Positions 11,421 through 23,705 of a stretch of 64,000 nucleotides of DNA are shown piece after piece (the first letter of the stretch is position 1; the number at the start of each line of letters is the position of its first letter). Location: contig NC_063152.1 of the NCBI RefSeq assembly GCF_020921035.1, positions 29,945,903 through 30,009,902 of the forward strand, in the 5' to 3' direction. Below the pieces are notes generated by a model, which saw nothing but the letters and a program-made list of their open reading frames with translations, ran no database searches and was not told the origin of the DNA. This DNA is from Rhodamnia argentea (Eukaryota; Streptophyta; Magnoliopsida; Myrtales; Myrtaceae). The position numbers and the translations under genes were made by a program.

Positions 11421-12956
11421 TTGGAGGGATTTGGGTTCTAAAGTCCCTTAAAATGCAAGTATTTTGATTCGTTTTTTTTTTTCTCAATTTTAAACAAATA
11501 TAATTGCATTTCCAAATACACTAAAAAAAAAAATTCCGAAGGTACTTTGGGAAAGTTGCATTTCTGGAGTGCAATTGTACTTTTTTTTTTTTCCTTTCAA
11601 TTTTGCCTTCACTCAACTTTTATAATTCCATTCGACCAAAAAAAAAACTTTCATAATTCTAAAATTATCCTCAAAAACCGCAATTTTATTAATAGAGGAC
11701 TCGACCATCGATGAAGGCTCCGCGAGTGGCCGCCGGCCTCGCTTGAGGTCTTGGGATCTAAGCGTCGTCTCTTGAGTTCTTGCGACCTAGGTGGCGTTGC
11801 TCGAGGTTGTGCGACCCCATACGAGGCGAGGCTAGCCTGTTCAAATAGCTTAAAAGCTGTTTCTTTAAAAAAAATTAGTAAAAATCATTTATAAAGTGTA
11901 GTTCTTTTTTTCAATGTATTTTTAAAAATACTCTTTGCCAAACTCAACTTGAATTTCTGAAATTCCCTTTAACCCAAAGGTATTTGTATTTTTCCAAGGA
12001 CATTAATTCCCCAAAGTTGAACCAATGAAGCCTCCGAAATTCCTAGCTTTTTAATTGATTCATTTTTTCGGGTGTCATTCTCGCTGCATTGATAAATTAT
12101 TACTATTCTTTCTTGGACAAACATTGATAAATTATTTGAGAAAAGGTATCATTTAATATAGAGCTATCACTTTAACGCATGTGAAAATAGAACGCGAAAG
12201 AAGTCAATAGCATTGCAATTGAAAATTGTAGCCGATGCACCGTATAAAGTGATTTGCTGGTAATCGATAGAGCGTGTGCATTAACAAAATGTCATTATTA
12301 CTTGATCTGTCATCCAATTTAGGAAAACAGTCCAAATTAAAGTTAATTACTATTTTAGCTCCCAATAATTTAGATAAGGAAGCTCCTAACCCGACAAATC
12401 GATAATACTATCGGTTATTTCTGATCACACGATCTCCCAATCAATGAGTGCATTATGCAAAACACGCGGTGATGATGTATGAATCCACAATCGAAATTAT
12501 ACCGTCATTAACAGTAATGTTTAGAAAAGCATTTCTCTTTGGATAAATAAAAACACATTGGGAATCCTTTGAAAAATATAAAATTTGGGCACTGTTTATT
12601 ACGATCAAAAGGTTTTTTTTTTTTCCCAATTTTCCGGTATTTGGTATTTCAAATAGAAAAGTTAATGCAAACTTTGTTTATTTCCCTTTTTTGGGCCCAT
12701 AAAAAAAGTCTTTAAATGTTTGACAAAAAAAAATTGTCTTTAAATGATTATCTATTTTTCATCTTGTTCCCATAAAAGAAAAACGCTAAAACCATTATAT
12801 CTGACCTTGAAACAGGAAACGAAAGAGCGGGAACTTCGTCTGGCAACTTCCTCCATTGGACGAAAAAACCCTAGAAATCCTCCGATGCATCCTCGCTAAA
12901 ATCCTCGGCTATACTTCAATTCGTAGCAAAATCGAATCGCATCGGCCCCTCTAGAC
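11421..12956. other. Intergenic, then promoter and 5' UTR of the downstream gene
   Basis: A/T-rich DNA with several homopolymer runs (near 11470, 11580, 12610). A GC-richer patch at 11700-11830 has repeated CGACC and CTCGAGG phrases. The last 150 bp (AAACCCTAGAAATCC near 12867) look like the 5' UTR of the gene starting at 12957. Confidence 0.4.
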
Positions 12957-14897
12957 ATGGAAATCGATCCATTTGCTTCAATCGTCGAGCACTGTCTCAT
13001 CTCGCCCTCGCAAGAACGGCTCCTGCGGAGCTGCCGTTTTGCCGGAGAGCCCGAACCGGCGGCAGTCGCCGGTGGAGGCGAGGGGGAGGTGGGGTCCCAA
13101 GAGGCTGGCGAACCTGCAGTCGATCCCACGGGGGTCTTCATGGTCTCGCTGTCGGAGAGCGCGCGAAATGACGGTAGCAACCCGCAGGAGGACGTCTACC
13201 ACACGCCGCCTGAGCATTCCGCAAACGAAGGCGACGCGGTGGCTGGCGATTGGGGGTGCTCGGGAAGCGGGAGGGCCGTCGATCTGGGGAGGGACACGGA
13301 TTTGGCTTTCTCTGTGGAGCTGGAAATGACGCAGAGAGTTGATACTGAGTCTCACCTTGGCGTTTCAAAAGCAGAAGTAGAAAAGATGAGAACACCTTCT
13401 TTCGGTGAGAGTTTGAGGGAGTCTCCGGCAAAGAGGACGAGATATTCCGAGAGTCCTGCAGCGGTGAACGTTAGAAGTGGAAAGACTTTGGGGGTATCAT
13501 CAGCTTCGAGAGATTGCTCAACTGCGAATCCTGCCGAAAGTTTGAGAATTTTAGAGATAAAGTTGCGTTTGGAGGCTCCGAATGCCCCTTTAGGAGTAGT
13601 GACCGAGAAAATCAGGGAGAGCTTGGTGAAATCTGTGGAAAATTTGAAGAATTATGGGTCTAATTTGCCGCGAGATGCTGAAGTTTGCCAAGGGAGTTTG
13701 CGGAGAAGGAAGTTGAATTTGAGTGTCAAGTGTCCTAATGACACAAGGATCATGGAATTGGAGGTTCAGGAGAGAGACGGCGGGTTATTGTCCATAGAGC
13801 ACACGGTGAATGATGATTCAGTGGCTAATGAAGTTGATCGAGGTACTGAGGGCACTGTGATCGATAAAGAAGTTACTCCAAATGATAAGGGACGAAGAAT
13901 ATCTTGTAAAGAGTCGGGAAAGGAGAGTGTAGAAAGAGAGGGCGGTTTATTGTCCAGAGAGCACATACCAAAGGATAATCCAGCAGTAAATGAAGTCAAT
14001 AGAGTTACTGAGGGTACAGTGCTTGGTAGCGAAGTTCCCCCAACTGATAATGGGCAGAGAGTTGCTTGCGAGGAATGGGGTCAGAAGAGCATAGAAATTT
14101 TATCGTCCGGAGTGGACATGGTCAAGGATAATTTAGCAGTTAATAAAGTCGATAGGGGTACTGAGGGCTCAGTGTTTGGTAGAGAAGTTCCTGCAGCTGT
14201 TAATGGACAAAGAGCTGCTTCCGAAGAAACGGGTCGGAAGAGCATAGAAAGAGAGGGTGGTTTACTGTCCAGAGAGGAGATGGTCAATGATAATTCTGCA
14301 GTTCATGAAGTTGGACGAGTTTCTGAAGGTACACTCATTGGTAGAGAAGTTCCTGCAACTGAGAATGGACAAAGAGTTGCTTGCAAAGAATCAGGTTGGA
14401 AGAGCATAGAGGACCTTGAAAGTTTCAGATATACAGGTGAGACTTCTAATTTGCGTGACAAGGGCAAAAAAATTGTAGAAATTGAAAGGAATAGAATGAG
14501 GAATGTGGAAAGGCATGGAACTGAAGTATGCAACAATTGTGAAGGGCAGGTATCTAGAAATACAAGTGCGGATGTCGGATTTCGGGGTGTTGGTGTAAAT
14601 AATAATTCTGCCGATTCTTATCAAGATGCTCGAGGAGCGAGGAAATTGCCATCGTCGATTCTGGGGCATGCGAAAGAAAAGGATGCGGAATTGCAACTAA
14701 GACTGGCTGCTTGTTTCCCTTTAATAGAGAAGGAAATGAATCTTTTGGATGTTTTGAGTATGATTGAGGGAACTCGTGGAGATCCGATCCTTGAAAATAC
14801 AGTTATTGATCTTGTGAAGAGTCGTGGCGTGACTTTTCCTGTACCCCGGTGGTCGCAAGAAGGGCAGTACAGAACAGAAGAAAAAGGTCGAGGTTGA
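12957..14897 (+). CDS. Uncharacterised 646-aa protein with four 54-residue tandem repeats
   Basis: A single intact frame with a normal plant 5' UTR; the ATG at 12957 is the first in frame. I do not recognise a named family. It is hydrophilic and acidic/basic mixed, with no signal peptide or membrane segment. N-terminal residues 1-25 (MEIDPFASIVEHCLIS) are followed by a Gly/Glu-rich linker. About residues 271-487 hold four tandem units of 54 residues, each built on GLLSxE, then AVNEVxRxTEGTV, then a G-R-EVP-TxNGQR block and a SIE ending. The last 70 residues form an ordered-looking block (AELQLRLAACFPLIEKEMNL, then VIDLVKSRGVTFPVPRW) that is probably the conserved part of the family. The linker suggests a nuclear or cytoplasmic, largely disordered protein; this is inference only. 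Confidence 0.82.
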   Translation: MEIDPFASIVEHCLISPSQERLLRSCRFAGEPEPAAVAGGGEGEVGSQEAGEPAVDPTGVFMVSLSESARNDGSNPQEDVYHTPPEHSANEGDAVAGDWGCSGSGRAVDLGRDTDLAFSVELEMTQRVDTESHLGVSKAEVEKMRTPSFGESLRESPAKRTRYSESPAAVNVRSGKTLGVSSASRDCSTANPAESLRILEIKLRLEAPNAPLGVVTEKIRESLVKSVENLKNYGSNLPRDAEVCQGSLRRRKLNLSVKCPNDTRIMELEVQERDGGLLSIEHTVNDDSVANEVDRGTEGTVIDKEVTPNDKGRRISCKESGKESVEREGGLLSREHIPKDNPAVNEVNRVTEGTVLGSEVPPTDNGQRVACEEWGQKSIEILSSGVDMVKDNLAVNKVDRGTEGSVFGREVPAAVNGQRAASEETGRKSIEREGGLLSREEMVNDNSAVHEVGRVSEGTLIGREVPATENGQRVACKESGWKSIEDLESFRYTGETSNLRDKGKKIVEIERNRMRNVERHGTEVCNNCEGQVSRNTSADVGFRGVGVNNNSADSYQDARGARKLPSSILGHAKEKDAELQLRLAACFPLIEKEMNLLDVLSMIEGTRGDPILENTVIDLVKSRGVTFPVPRWSQEGQYRTEEKGRG

Positions 14898-16102
14898 ATA
14901 GTTTGGATGGTGGTTTTCGGAGTTTTGCACTGCTGTTCCATGGTGATTTGACCGTTTAGAGTACTTTGGCTGTGGTCCAATTGCAGTAGATTTGACCAAT
15001 AACTTTCTTTTGGGAAATAATTGATTTGCCGTCGAAGGTTATCTTTTGGGAACAAAATCGAACCTTTTGAACCTGGAAAAGATGAAGATACAGATTGCTA
15101 GACCTGGAAATCTAATGCTAGTAAATCTGGTAGAATAGATGAACAACTTCTCTACAAGAGGACTGCAAGATTTTGCATAGACAGCTTTTGTATGGATATC
15201 GTGTTCCGTTCTTGTAAAACAATGCAGAATGTATAGCAGCTTTATGAATAGAGGAAGTCTAGATTATTGAGGTTATTGTGCTTTAAGCTTGACCATAATT
15301 GCTGACATTTCATTTGCCCAACCCTGACATGCTTATCATAGAGAACTTGACACTTGATAGTTCATTGATATTTTCATCATCCATGAACTTTGCATTAAGA
15401 AGGGGTTCGAGATCATGACACACCTCTGTAGCGGGTATTTTTTTCTATCATAACGATTTTGAGACCTTGGCTTGTACTTTTTATTAATCCTGGATACATT
15501 CTTTTAAAAACTGAAAACCTCAGCTTAGTAATCAGACTTGCTAAATTCGTTTAGTTCCCGATATGTTGCTATCTAGTACCACAGAAGCGTCCTGGAACCC
15601 TGGTGGCAAATTTCTCGCTTGCTAAAAGAACAGTGATGAGATAACACTCAAAGAAGTGGAGATGAAGATGCTCGAGCTGATTTTGCAGTCAGCTATCCAA
15701 GAACCTGCAAGCTCCCAACTTCTGATTTAAAAAAAAAAAAAAACACGGTTAAAGCCAACCGTCGTTCTGCTCCTTGGTTTTCTTCAATTAGCATGATGCT
15801 TAAGGCTAATAACTGAAAAACTGTGCCATGGAGTTACCGAGGCTGATAAAAGATATCCAGGAATTAACAGTCATCAACATTTGCATCCCGATGTATACGC
15901 TCCCACCTATTATCATTCCTATACAAAAGTCCACCCCTGTTCATCCCCTCAATATACCGAGTTGAAAGGAGACGGTCATGAAAAAATACCATAAAACCTC
16001 ATGTAAAGATTTATCCTTCTGTTCCACGAGCACAACCGAAGAAGCCACTCTAGCCAAAGGGGTATCTGTATAAGGCCCTAATGCTTCGGTGATGCCACAT
16101 TA
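14898..16102. other. 3' flanks of two convergent genes
   Basis: The left part is the 3' UTR of the 12957-14897 gene. The right part is the 3' UTR of the minus-strand GATA-factor gene. An oligo-A run lies near 15730. No further gene was found. Confidence 0.5.
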
Positions 16103-19100
16103 TCAGGGATGAACAAGCTGAGGGTACTGTGAGCTTCTGCTAGTGCTTGCCTGCTGGGAGACAAAGCTCATAGCCGGATGGAGGAGCTCTGCTTGTGGGA
16201 ATGAGCCGTTCGATGGCACATCGAGCAGCAGATCCTGCTCAGAGTTGTCATCAGCGGCATGTAAAGAATCCAGCAAAAGAGCACCACCATCAGGAGGCAC
16301 TGCGAATAGGCTTCTTGGACTGAAGCAAGATCCATCACTCTCTGCGATTTCCTTGTTTTTGGAGCTTCCTCCCATGATTAATCTTCTTGGGCTCTTTATT
16401 TTTGCATTTACCTCTGAAATACAGAAAATCTTGTGAGAATGCCAGACATCATAACACAATAAAGTAATTCAAGAAGCAGAGCAGATCAGTTTTCTCTGAG
16501 GTTTAACAGGATAGTTGCCTATGAGATTAGAAGTTCTCATGGTTGATATGTGTCTATCATTGGGCAAATACTGATAGAAATTGCTACACAAGGTTTAATT
16601 AATGGGATGTGATGCAGATTTTACTGCCAAAGCTACTTTTAGATAGACTTTATGTCCTTGAGATTCTGTTAGCTTATTATTCTACTGCCATTTGATAGTA
16701 ATTTTCACATTAGCTTCAGTTGAGTCTCTCTTCTTGCAGCACAACAATACCCTGGGAAACCAAAGCTTTCCAGTTCAGTGACAGAATTTGGAAGAACTAC
16801 GAAATTCCCTCTATCTAATTAAGCACACAAGTGCCAGAAGATGAGGAAAACCTGTATACTTCTGTTTCTGAATGTCATGTAATCCCTTGCCTTTGATTAA
16901 ATTACTAGATACAGTCTCACGACCTCCTTGAGAGCCAGGGCTTCCAGAACCGCTCTTAAGTTTCTGCAGCAAGCTCATAGTCAGCATGCTGTTATTATGC
17001 ATAATTTCCGCATTTATGGGTGATAAAACTTAAGTTTCAACATACCTTGACTTGGTGATAATGTTCGACCCATTTGCACTTCATCGTTTTGGCCAGCACA
17101 AGCTTCCTTAGAGTCCTGTAGTCTTCATCTTTTGCCACAGATGATGAGATGTCAAAGACCCCTTCAGTAAGAAGATGCTGGAAAGAAGATAGGTTCTCAA
17201 GGAATGCAGCACCATCAAACATGCTTCTGAGGCTGCACGTGCAAAAATCACTTATGTCACTAAGCAAAGGCATGTTAATAAGAGCGCCTGCATGAAAGAA
17301 AGAAAGCCAGAGCAATCACGTGTGACAAAAATTGTTGTCTCCTTGACTGCCCTTTAGCAATCACCAGTCGACAAGTTACATTGTTTGTGTTCTTTTTCTC
17401 ATGTTTTTGGCCAGAGATCATTGTGATTCCTTACCCCACCAAAAATTTACACGAAACTGAGTGATAAGAATGCCAACCTATCTGGAAAGTTTGCTCTATC
17501 AACCTGAGGCAGATACTTCAATAGCTGTTGTTGCTCTTCATAAGTCAAATATTTGACAAACTGATCAAAGTTTAACACATCCTACACCAATCATAAGAAG
17601 ACAGTATGAGCATTCCATGAATGTGAAATTTCTTCAAATAGCCAATCTGGACAAAGGATCAAGATTAGGTTCATCATCAGTTCACCACCAAGCCAAAATG
17701 GACATGTAGCAACCTAAAGTTTAGGCCATCCGCTATTTATCCAGTAAGATCCGATGGTAGTTCTTCACAATGGGGATCTCATGCTTACAACATTCACGAG
17801 GAATTGCATCTATAATCCAAGGACATGTGGTAACTTACGTAATGGGTTGGATATAATATTCTGATGGATATAAGATAGAGCTACAAAACTGTGCAAAATT
17901 TTTCATAGTGCTACTATGAGAAAGCAGTATCATGTCACTTACTCTAAGCTCAATAGAAAGTAGTGGAGAACTTCTAGTTCCTAACATGTGCAGCTTTTCA
18001 TGCTGGGACTTGTCCCTGCAAGGCAACAATAAATTAAATGTTAAGAATGATCTTCACTTATATTGTCCCCTTTCGAGACTATCTTTCACGTAAAGACCAA
18101 TTTTCCGGCATGGAACATGCTTTATTACATTACTTGTATGAAAGAAGCAGCATGCAAATCTAATGACTCCTACACTCTTTTATTTATTCTAGAGAGAGCA
18201 ACTGCTCCTTGCGATTGAAGACTTTAAAATTCTAAAAGTAAGTTTAGTAGAGGACGCAAACAAAATCATCATTAGTTCTTGCAATTCTACGATTGAAAAT
18301 GAGTTAAGTTACCTCTTAAGCTGCCCTTGTTCCTTCCCTTGCGCAAAAGGACTCTCTAAAGTCTGTGCTTTTGAACTAAGAAGATTTACACATTTCTTAT
18401 GTACAGGAATGGTCAGAGGATGATAATGTACACCATTTTGTTTCAACTGCTTGTTATCAACTGAAAGAGAGCTAGCTTCGGATTCTTCTTCTCGAGCTAT
18501 TGAACTTGGATGTCTGATGAGGACCGATCCATGTCCAATCTCAACAGATACCATTGGAGTTTCACTCTCTAAAAGCAAATCCTCTTCAGAGGATCCAGAT
18601 AAACATGAAGACTGTTGTTCATGTAATATAGTGTGTAGATCTCTAGTGAGCTTCTCGACTGCAGAAGGCTTTGAACGATTCACACACGTCCTCTTCCTGG
18701 AAGGCACCAACGAATCCCATACAACCGATTGAGCTGGACCTAACAAATTGAGTGGCACATATGATTAGCATTACTCAGCTAACTGAAGAGAGGTGTCAAT
18801 GTTCATTCTCAACACTGCCCATCATTTGCATTATACAGAATAAAGACATCTATTCTCTCTGTCAATCCCTTCACCAAGAATAAAAAGGATCTTGGTCCAA
18901 TTGAATTTTTTTTTTTTTTTTTTGGTCCAATTGAATTTGAATGGTAACAAATTGAGCACAAGAGGAGGAGAAGACTAGCTTTTGTTTGAAAGTTCAACCT
19001 GTCAAATCACTGGCATCTGCACTGCCAAACGGTGCACAGCTTTCCGAGTTTGAAAGAGCCGATCCAGAACTAGACCAGTTACTAGTATCGTCATCTGCAA

Positions 19101-20925
19101 ACTTATGGAAATTCTGACTATATTCATGTGAATTTCCTCCTACAGTCATATTTTCACCATAATACTTTCGCTTAAGCACCTTCACTTCCTTTTTGTTCAT
19201 GGACACGCCCTTTGTTCTGGCAACTCTGTGGTCTTCATAGTTTTCGGAATCGGCTCGAGAATGGAGAGGGGCATAATTGGCTAGTGTCCCTTTTGTCCTC
19301 CATCGAGAACCACATGCATTACACAGAACTGGCTTCTCCGGAGGTCCATTTCGCCAAAGAGGTGTGCCTATTGCAACATTTAGATATCATGAGAACTCCA
19401 AACTAGAATATGTCCCCAAAAAGAACAAGCAAATGCATAGTGCTAGTGTACTTGGAGGACTGTTGCATGAGGACTAGAAATGCCTCTATGCATACAAGGT
19501 GATGAGAAGTGCCAAACAATTCAAATCGAATGAATTGAGACTTTTCATGTCTGTGATCATAAGGAAAGTGTAAAAGTGGAAGGTCGTTAGGGCTATTGTA
19601 TTTGTCTATTCTACAATCATAACTTTGACATCCAATACAGATTACTTAAAAAGCACAACAACACTTAACATTTACTAGGTAAAGGAAGAGATGTAATTCA
19701 ACGCGGCATGCAGTACCAAAACATGATGAATGCCCCAGTAAAATGCTCTTATAGTGTGATTAAACACACAGGCAAGCAGAAGAGAACGCCGAAATGGCCC
19801 TCATATAGCATCATAGAGATTAATAGTGAAAACAACGAAAGAGCAACTCAAGATGCCTCCAACTTGAAATCCATGGACTTGTCCGGGCAAATTGTCATAG
19901 CTCGCGAAAACCATACATTAGCTGAATGAAACAAACATGTTCCCAGTAAGCTGAAAAGGGTGAATCCACGTTGACACTACAAGCTTGTTGCTCAATGGAG
20001 CTATGACAACTGAACCCAACAAGGTATCAGGAGAGAAGATTTGTACAAACTCTAGGAATAGGCTGTTTGAGAGTCACCTAATAGAATGATGCAGGACGAA
20101 AACATTTTGCTGGTATTCCGAGTAGAGATAAACAAGGAATCAGTATTAGACTGTCAGATAACCTCCAATAACATGGAGATTACCTCATTCACTTGTCACA
20201 AATTCTAACCAATTAAATCAGGACATAGTAAATACATTTTTATGGGGCAAAGGGTGAAGTTAGTGACCGCTTCCACAAGCAGCACGGGACAGAGCAAGGG
20301 GCCCTTGGGCTAGACACTTCGGATTAAGTCATGGAGAGAATGAGTCAACCCTGAAGGCCCAGATCAAACATCAAGAGAAAGTCTTAACGTGAATTTAGCA
20401 GAAAAGTTTGTTTTAAAGTAAAGTCATTAGGATTGAAATTTAGTTCAGTTAATTAGTAGTGTAATGAGACTTCTGCAGTTCCTCAACAGCATCGGCGTGC
20501 GTATTGTATCACTAATTGGTTTTCACAATCTGCAACTGCTCAACCATTCAAGAGACCCAAATAAAATCCTGGAAGTTTCAACAGATACCCAGATTTACAT
20601 TAAGGAAATGGCATATTCAAACTCAAAGTAATGTGATCATCACAGTCTAACAATACCATCCGTTTATTTCTCATTTTCCCAAATCATATGCGAACAGAAT
20701 CACACAAACAACACCAAACATCAATCTACTTATGTCTGAACAAGGGTATGCACCTTTTTTCTTAACTATTTAGCTGCTGTATCTATATAGACATACTTTT
20801 TGCATATGCAGAATCAAGAAGAGGATCCCACTTTTTTTAACCCCAAGATATAACTAAAACACAAAATGGAGAACCAATAACTCACTCGTAACTCCACAGT
20901 GATAGCAAGGCCCCTGCTTAACCAT
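16103..20925 (-). CDS. GATA-type zinc-finger transcription factor, GATA26/GATA27-like, eight exons
   Basis: Joining frames at consensus GT-AG sites gives exons 20925-20886, 19367-18999, 18739-18313, 18015-17943, 17581-17478, 17232-17046, 16963-16852 and 16413-16103. All phases match and the product is 540 aa. Residues 7-32 form a C-X2-C-X18-C-X2-C zinc finger (CYHC, then [18 protein letters not shown]), followed by GSRWRTKG. The extreme N-terminal position of the finger and the long tail are typical of GATA26/27. The tail has a nuclear-type basic patch ([13 protein letters not shown]) and, at about 304-365, a helical block [20 protein letters not shown] that continues to a [13 protein letters not shown] motif. 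That block resembles the DEUBAD/ASXH domain known in Asx proteins and reported for this GATA group. Role: DNA-binding regulator; the tail may mediate chromatin contacts. The first intron is long (about 1.5 kb) and splits the finger after its first Cys pair. Confidence 0.93.
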
Positions 20926-21560
20926 CTCTCTCTATCTTAATCGAGAAGAAAATTAAAATTTCAAAGAGAACTCGGAGAAAACCAGTAGCAAGACCAATAT
21001 ATTGACAGAAAAATCGGAAAAGACCCACAAAAAAAAAAAAAAACTGATATAATCCCTCCTCAAGCCTCGTAACGCATATACAGCTCGAGCAATTCAGGAT
21101 GGGACAAAGCAAGAACATACAACCAGACGGGGAAACAAAAAATTTGCAGAAGAGTGAGGAAGCCGAGAGAGAGAGAGAGTCCTGAAAGTTCTTTTATGTA
21201 TTGGGTGTAAAATTAAAATCAAACCCAGAAAGCAACCCAGAAAAAAAAAAAATTTCTTTGAGGAAAGTCAAGGATGAGTGAAGAGATTGAGATGGGTATT
21301 GAGAGCTGGGAATCCCATATAATTCAATGGCGAAGGAATCTAATTAATGGGTGTGGAAAAAGGGAGGTGAAACAGGAGAAGGAGAGAGAGAGAGAGTGGG
21401 CGTTTCTATGTGTACATGACCCATGACCTCTTCCTCCTTTTCATCATCCTTTTTCAAAAATTTATAAACACGAAGAACTCAGTGTTTTTCTCAGCTTCTT
21501 TTGCCTTTCTCCCTTTTCTTGATTTCTAATGAGAGTTAAGATAGGGGGAAAAACCCAAAA
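20926..21560 (-). promoter_or_regulatory. 5' UTR and promoter region of the GATA-factor gene
   Basis: The region upstream of the ATG at 20925 holds oligo-A tracts and two (GA)n runs (about 21166-21180 and 21382-21396), common in plant 5' UTRs and core promoters. The exact transcription start is not visible. Confidence 0.4.
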
Positions 21561-23339
21561 AGGTGAGTAGATAGGATTGATTAAGTTGCCCACTTATCCA
21601 TTTTAATGCAAACCTTCCTTTTTCATAATCGTATTCAGATAAGTGCAATCGATTCGTGTACCTACCCGAAATTGTAAAAAAAAAAAATACTCATTTATTA
21701 CATTTCTGTGTCTGCCATGTAAAAGCGAATTTTGGTAAGCTTAAATATTATATGCGATGAAATTTAACGGTGAAGCAGCATAAAGGTCATTGCTAGATAG
21801 CGACGAGAAAGTAGAAACGAGAAGAGAGAAAAAAAAAAAAAAGGGTATAAATTCCTCTTCAAAGGAAAAACGAGCGACTTCTTAATTTGTATGACACGAT
21901 GCGATCTCAATAAATGTTGAATCCAATCGCTCGATAAAATTGTCTAAGTAATAAGCAACAATTGGGCATATGGTTTATTCTTGTTGCCTTTTTTTTCTGA
22001 TGTCTTTCATTCGCGATGCTCTCTCATCAAATCTGTGAACCTTAACGCCTAAGGATTACTAACAGGTCAAAGGGTGATTCAGTAAAGAGAAACACATGAA
22101 AGAAAAGAATGCAGATTTGGACTGTTATTTTATTATTTGTTTACTTTTCTTCTATTAATCTGAACGCATTTTGCAGGAAAAAAAATGTTTATTCCAGAGA
22201 AAATGTCTACAGCAAGACCAATCCAAAGAATGTGCTTTCGTAAAAGTTAACAAATAATGAAGATGCGTACGCAATGGAAGAAAATGGAATAAGGCAATTG
22301 TGGATTGTTAAGAAGTTTGTCGTATTCGAAATCGTCTTGATTTCGTTTTCATAGCTTTTTCTAAGACTTTTCCTCATGCTTCCGTCTACCGGTACGAGAA
22401 TTGAACGAGCACCTTCTCCAAACGTTACCATAAATGTATCGTGGTCGTTCTCGAATGTTTAATTTGAGCCATAATTACTCCGAATTACCAGCAACAGAGA
22501 AAGTTCAAGATTGGCGAGCCCCATTGCTCTAAGTAAGATATTAGCAGTCGTGAAATCTTTTCGGGCAAATATGATGCGGTAGGGCAATGTATCGCGATCC
22601 GTTTAGAAATTTGCTCGTGGTGCGAATCGAATTCATGATGCCGTGAAAGACGGGCAAAATCTCTTAATCGCTGCCCCAGCAATCTTGGTGGTGTTTTGAC
22701 CTCCCCCATGTGACTTTCTCCAAAATGGCATGCTTATGAATATTACAAGGGCAAGAAGAGGAGATGAGACAAGCAATAACCATTGTACATAGTTGGTATC
22801 TGATGGATTTGACAAGTACACGCCACATGGCACGTCGAAGACTTCCTACCTCGTGAAAAAATATTGGTCCGCCCCATCTTCTAATGCGGTGACTTTACTC
22901 GAGCCATTAATCCACTTTAACGAAAATTAGTAGAGAGTAAATTTATCATAAGTCTATAAATTTAAAGTTTTCGATAGTTAAAAAATTAATTTGAAGTGAA
23001 ATTTATCATAAATATAACAGTTTATGATTTTTGATGATTAAAAGTTACTTTGGAGTATAGTCAAAAAGTTAGTTTTGAGTGAATGTATCACTTGCATCAA
23101 TTTGAGATTTTTCGTGATATTAATCCAAAAGAAAAAAGGAACAATCTAACCGGATGCAAATTCACAAATTCGAATTTGCTTGCCAAAACAATTCGATAGC
23201 CTATTTCAATAAATGAGATATTTTCACGATGTCAAAATTCGAAATTTTTTACGGCGGGCACTAAACCTTAACGACGACGTCCAAGAAAAAGTAGCTACAC
23301 TAGTCCTCGTCCCGGTTTTTCAATTTGTCAAGAAGATGA
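21561..23339. other. Intergenic, no gene recognised
   Basis: Around 22200-22720 are short minus-strand frames without recognisable domains. At 22930-23110 a unit of roughly 60 bp (AATTTATCATAA, then TTTTCGATAGTTAAAA-like) recurs with strong divergence. I cannot assign a gene. Confidence 0.4.
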
Positions 23340-23705
23340 AGGGCACGATTATACAAATGGTCCATTGAGTTTGTTCCTACGTGTAATGTGATCCATAAAC
23401 TTTAATTTAACATGCAATGTGGTCCCTGAATTTTTAATTTGTGCAACATGATCTTTATAACTTTTTTTGCAAATGTTCAATCTAGTCCATGGATTATTAT
23501 ATCTATGGACTCAATCTAGTTCTTAAATTATCAAGTCGAAAAACTGAATTGAATATGTACTAAAAGTCCAGGGACCATATTGTACTTATCAAAAGTTCGG
23601 GAGTGACATTGCGCATCGGACTAAAAGTACAAAGACCGCATGAACAAATTAAAACTCGAGGGATCATATAACGTATTAGATCAAAGTTCACGGATCATTC
23701 GTCTC
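23340..23705. repeat. Fold-back element
   Basis: The left arm has ATGTGATCCATAAACTTTAA and TGTGGTCCCTGAATTTTTAA. The right arm has complementary phrases (AAAAGTCCAGGGACCATATT and GATCAAAGTTCACGGATCAT). The arms pair as a long imperfect hairpin with a short centre near 23490-23530. It is non-coding. Confidence 0.6.

Noticed and set aside
12978..13431. Antisense frames of 94-125 codons opposite the 646-aa gene
   Set aside because: Shadows of the GC-rich 5' coding region. The plus frame has the repeats, the intact length and a normal leader.
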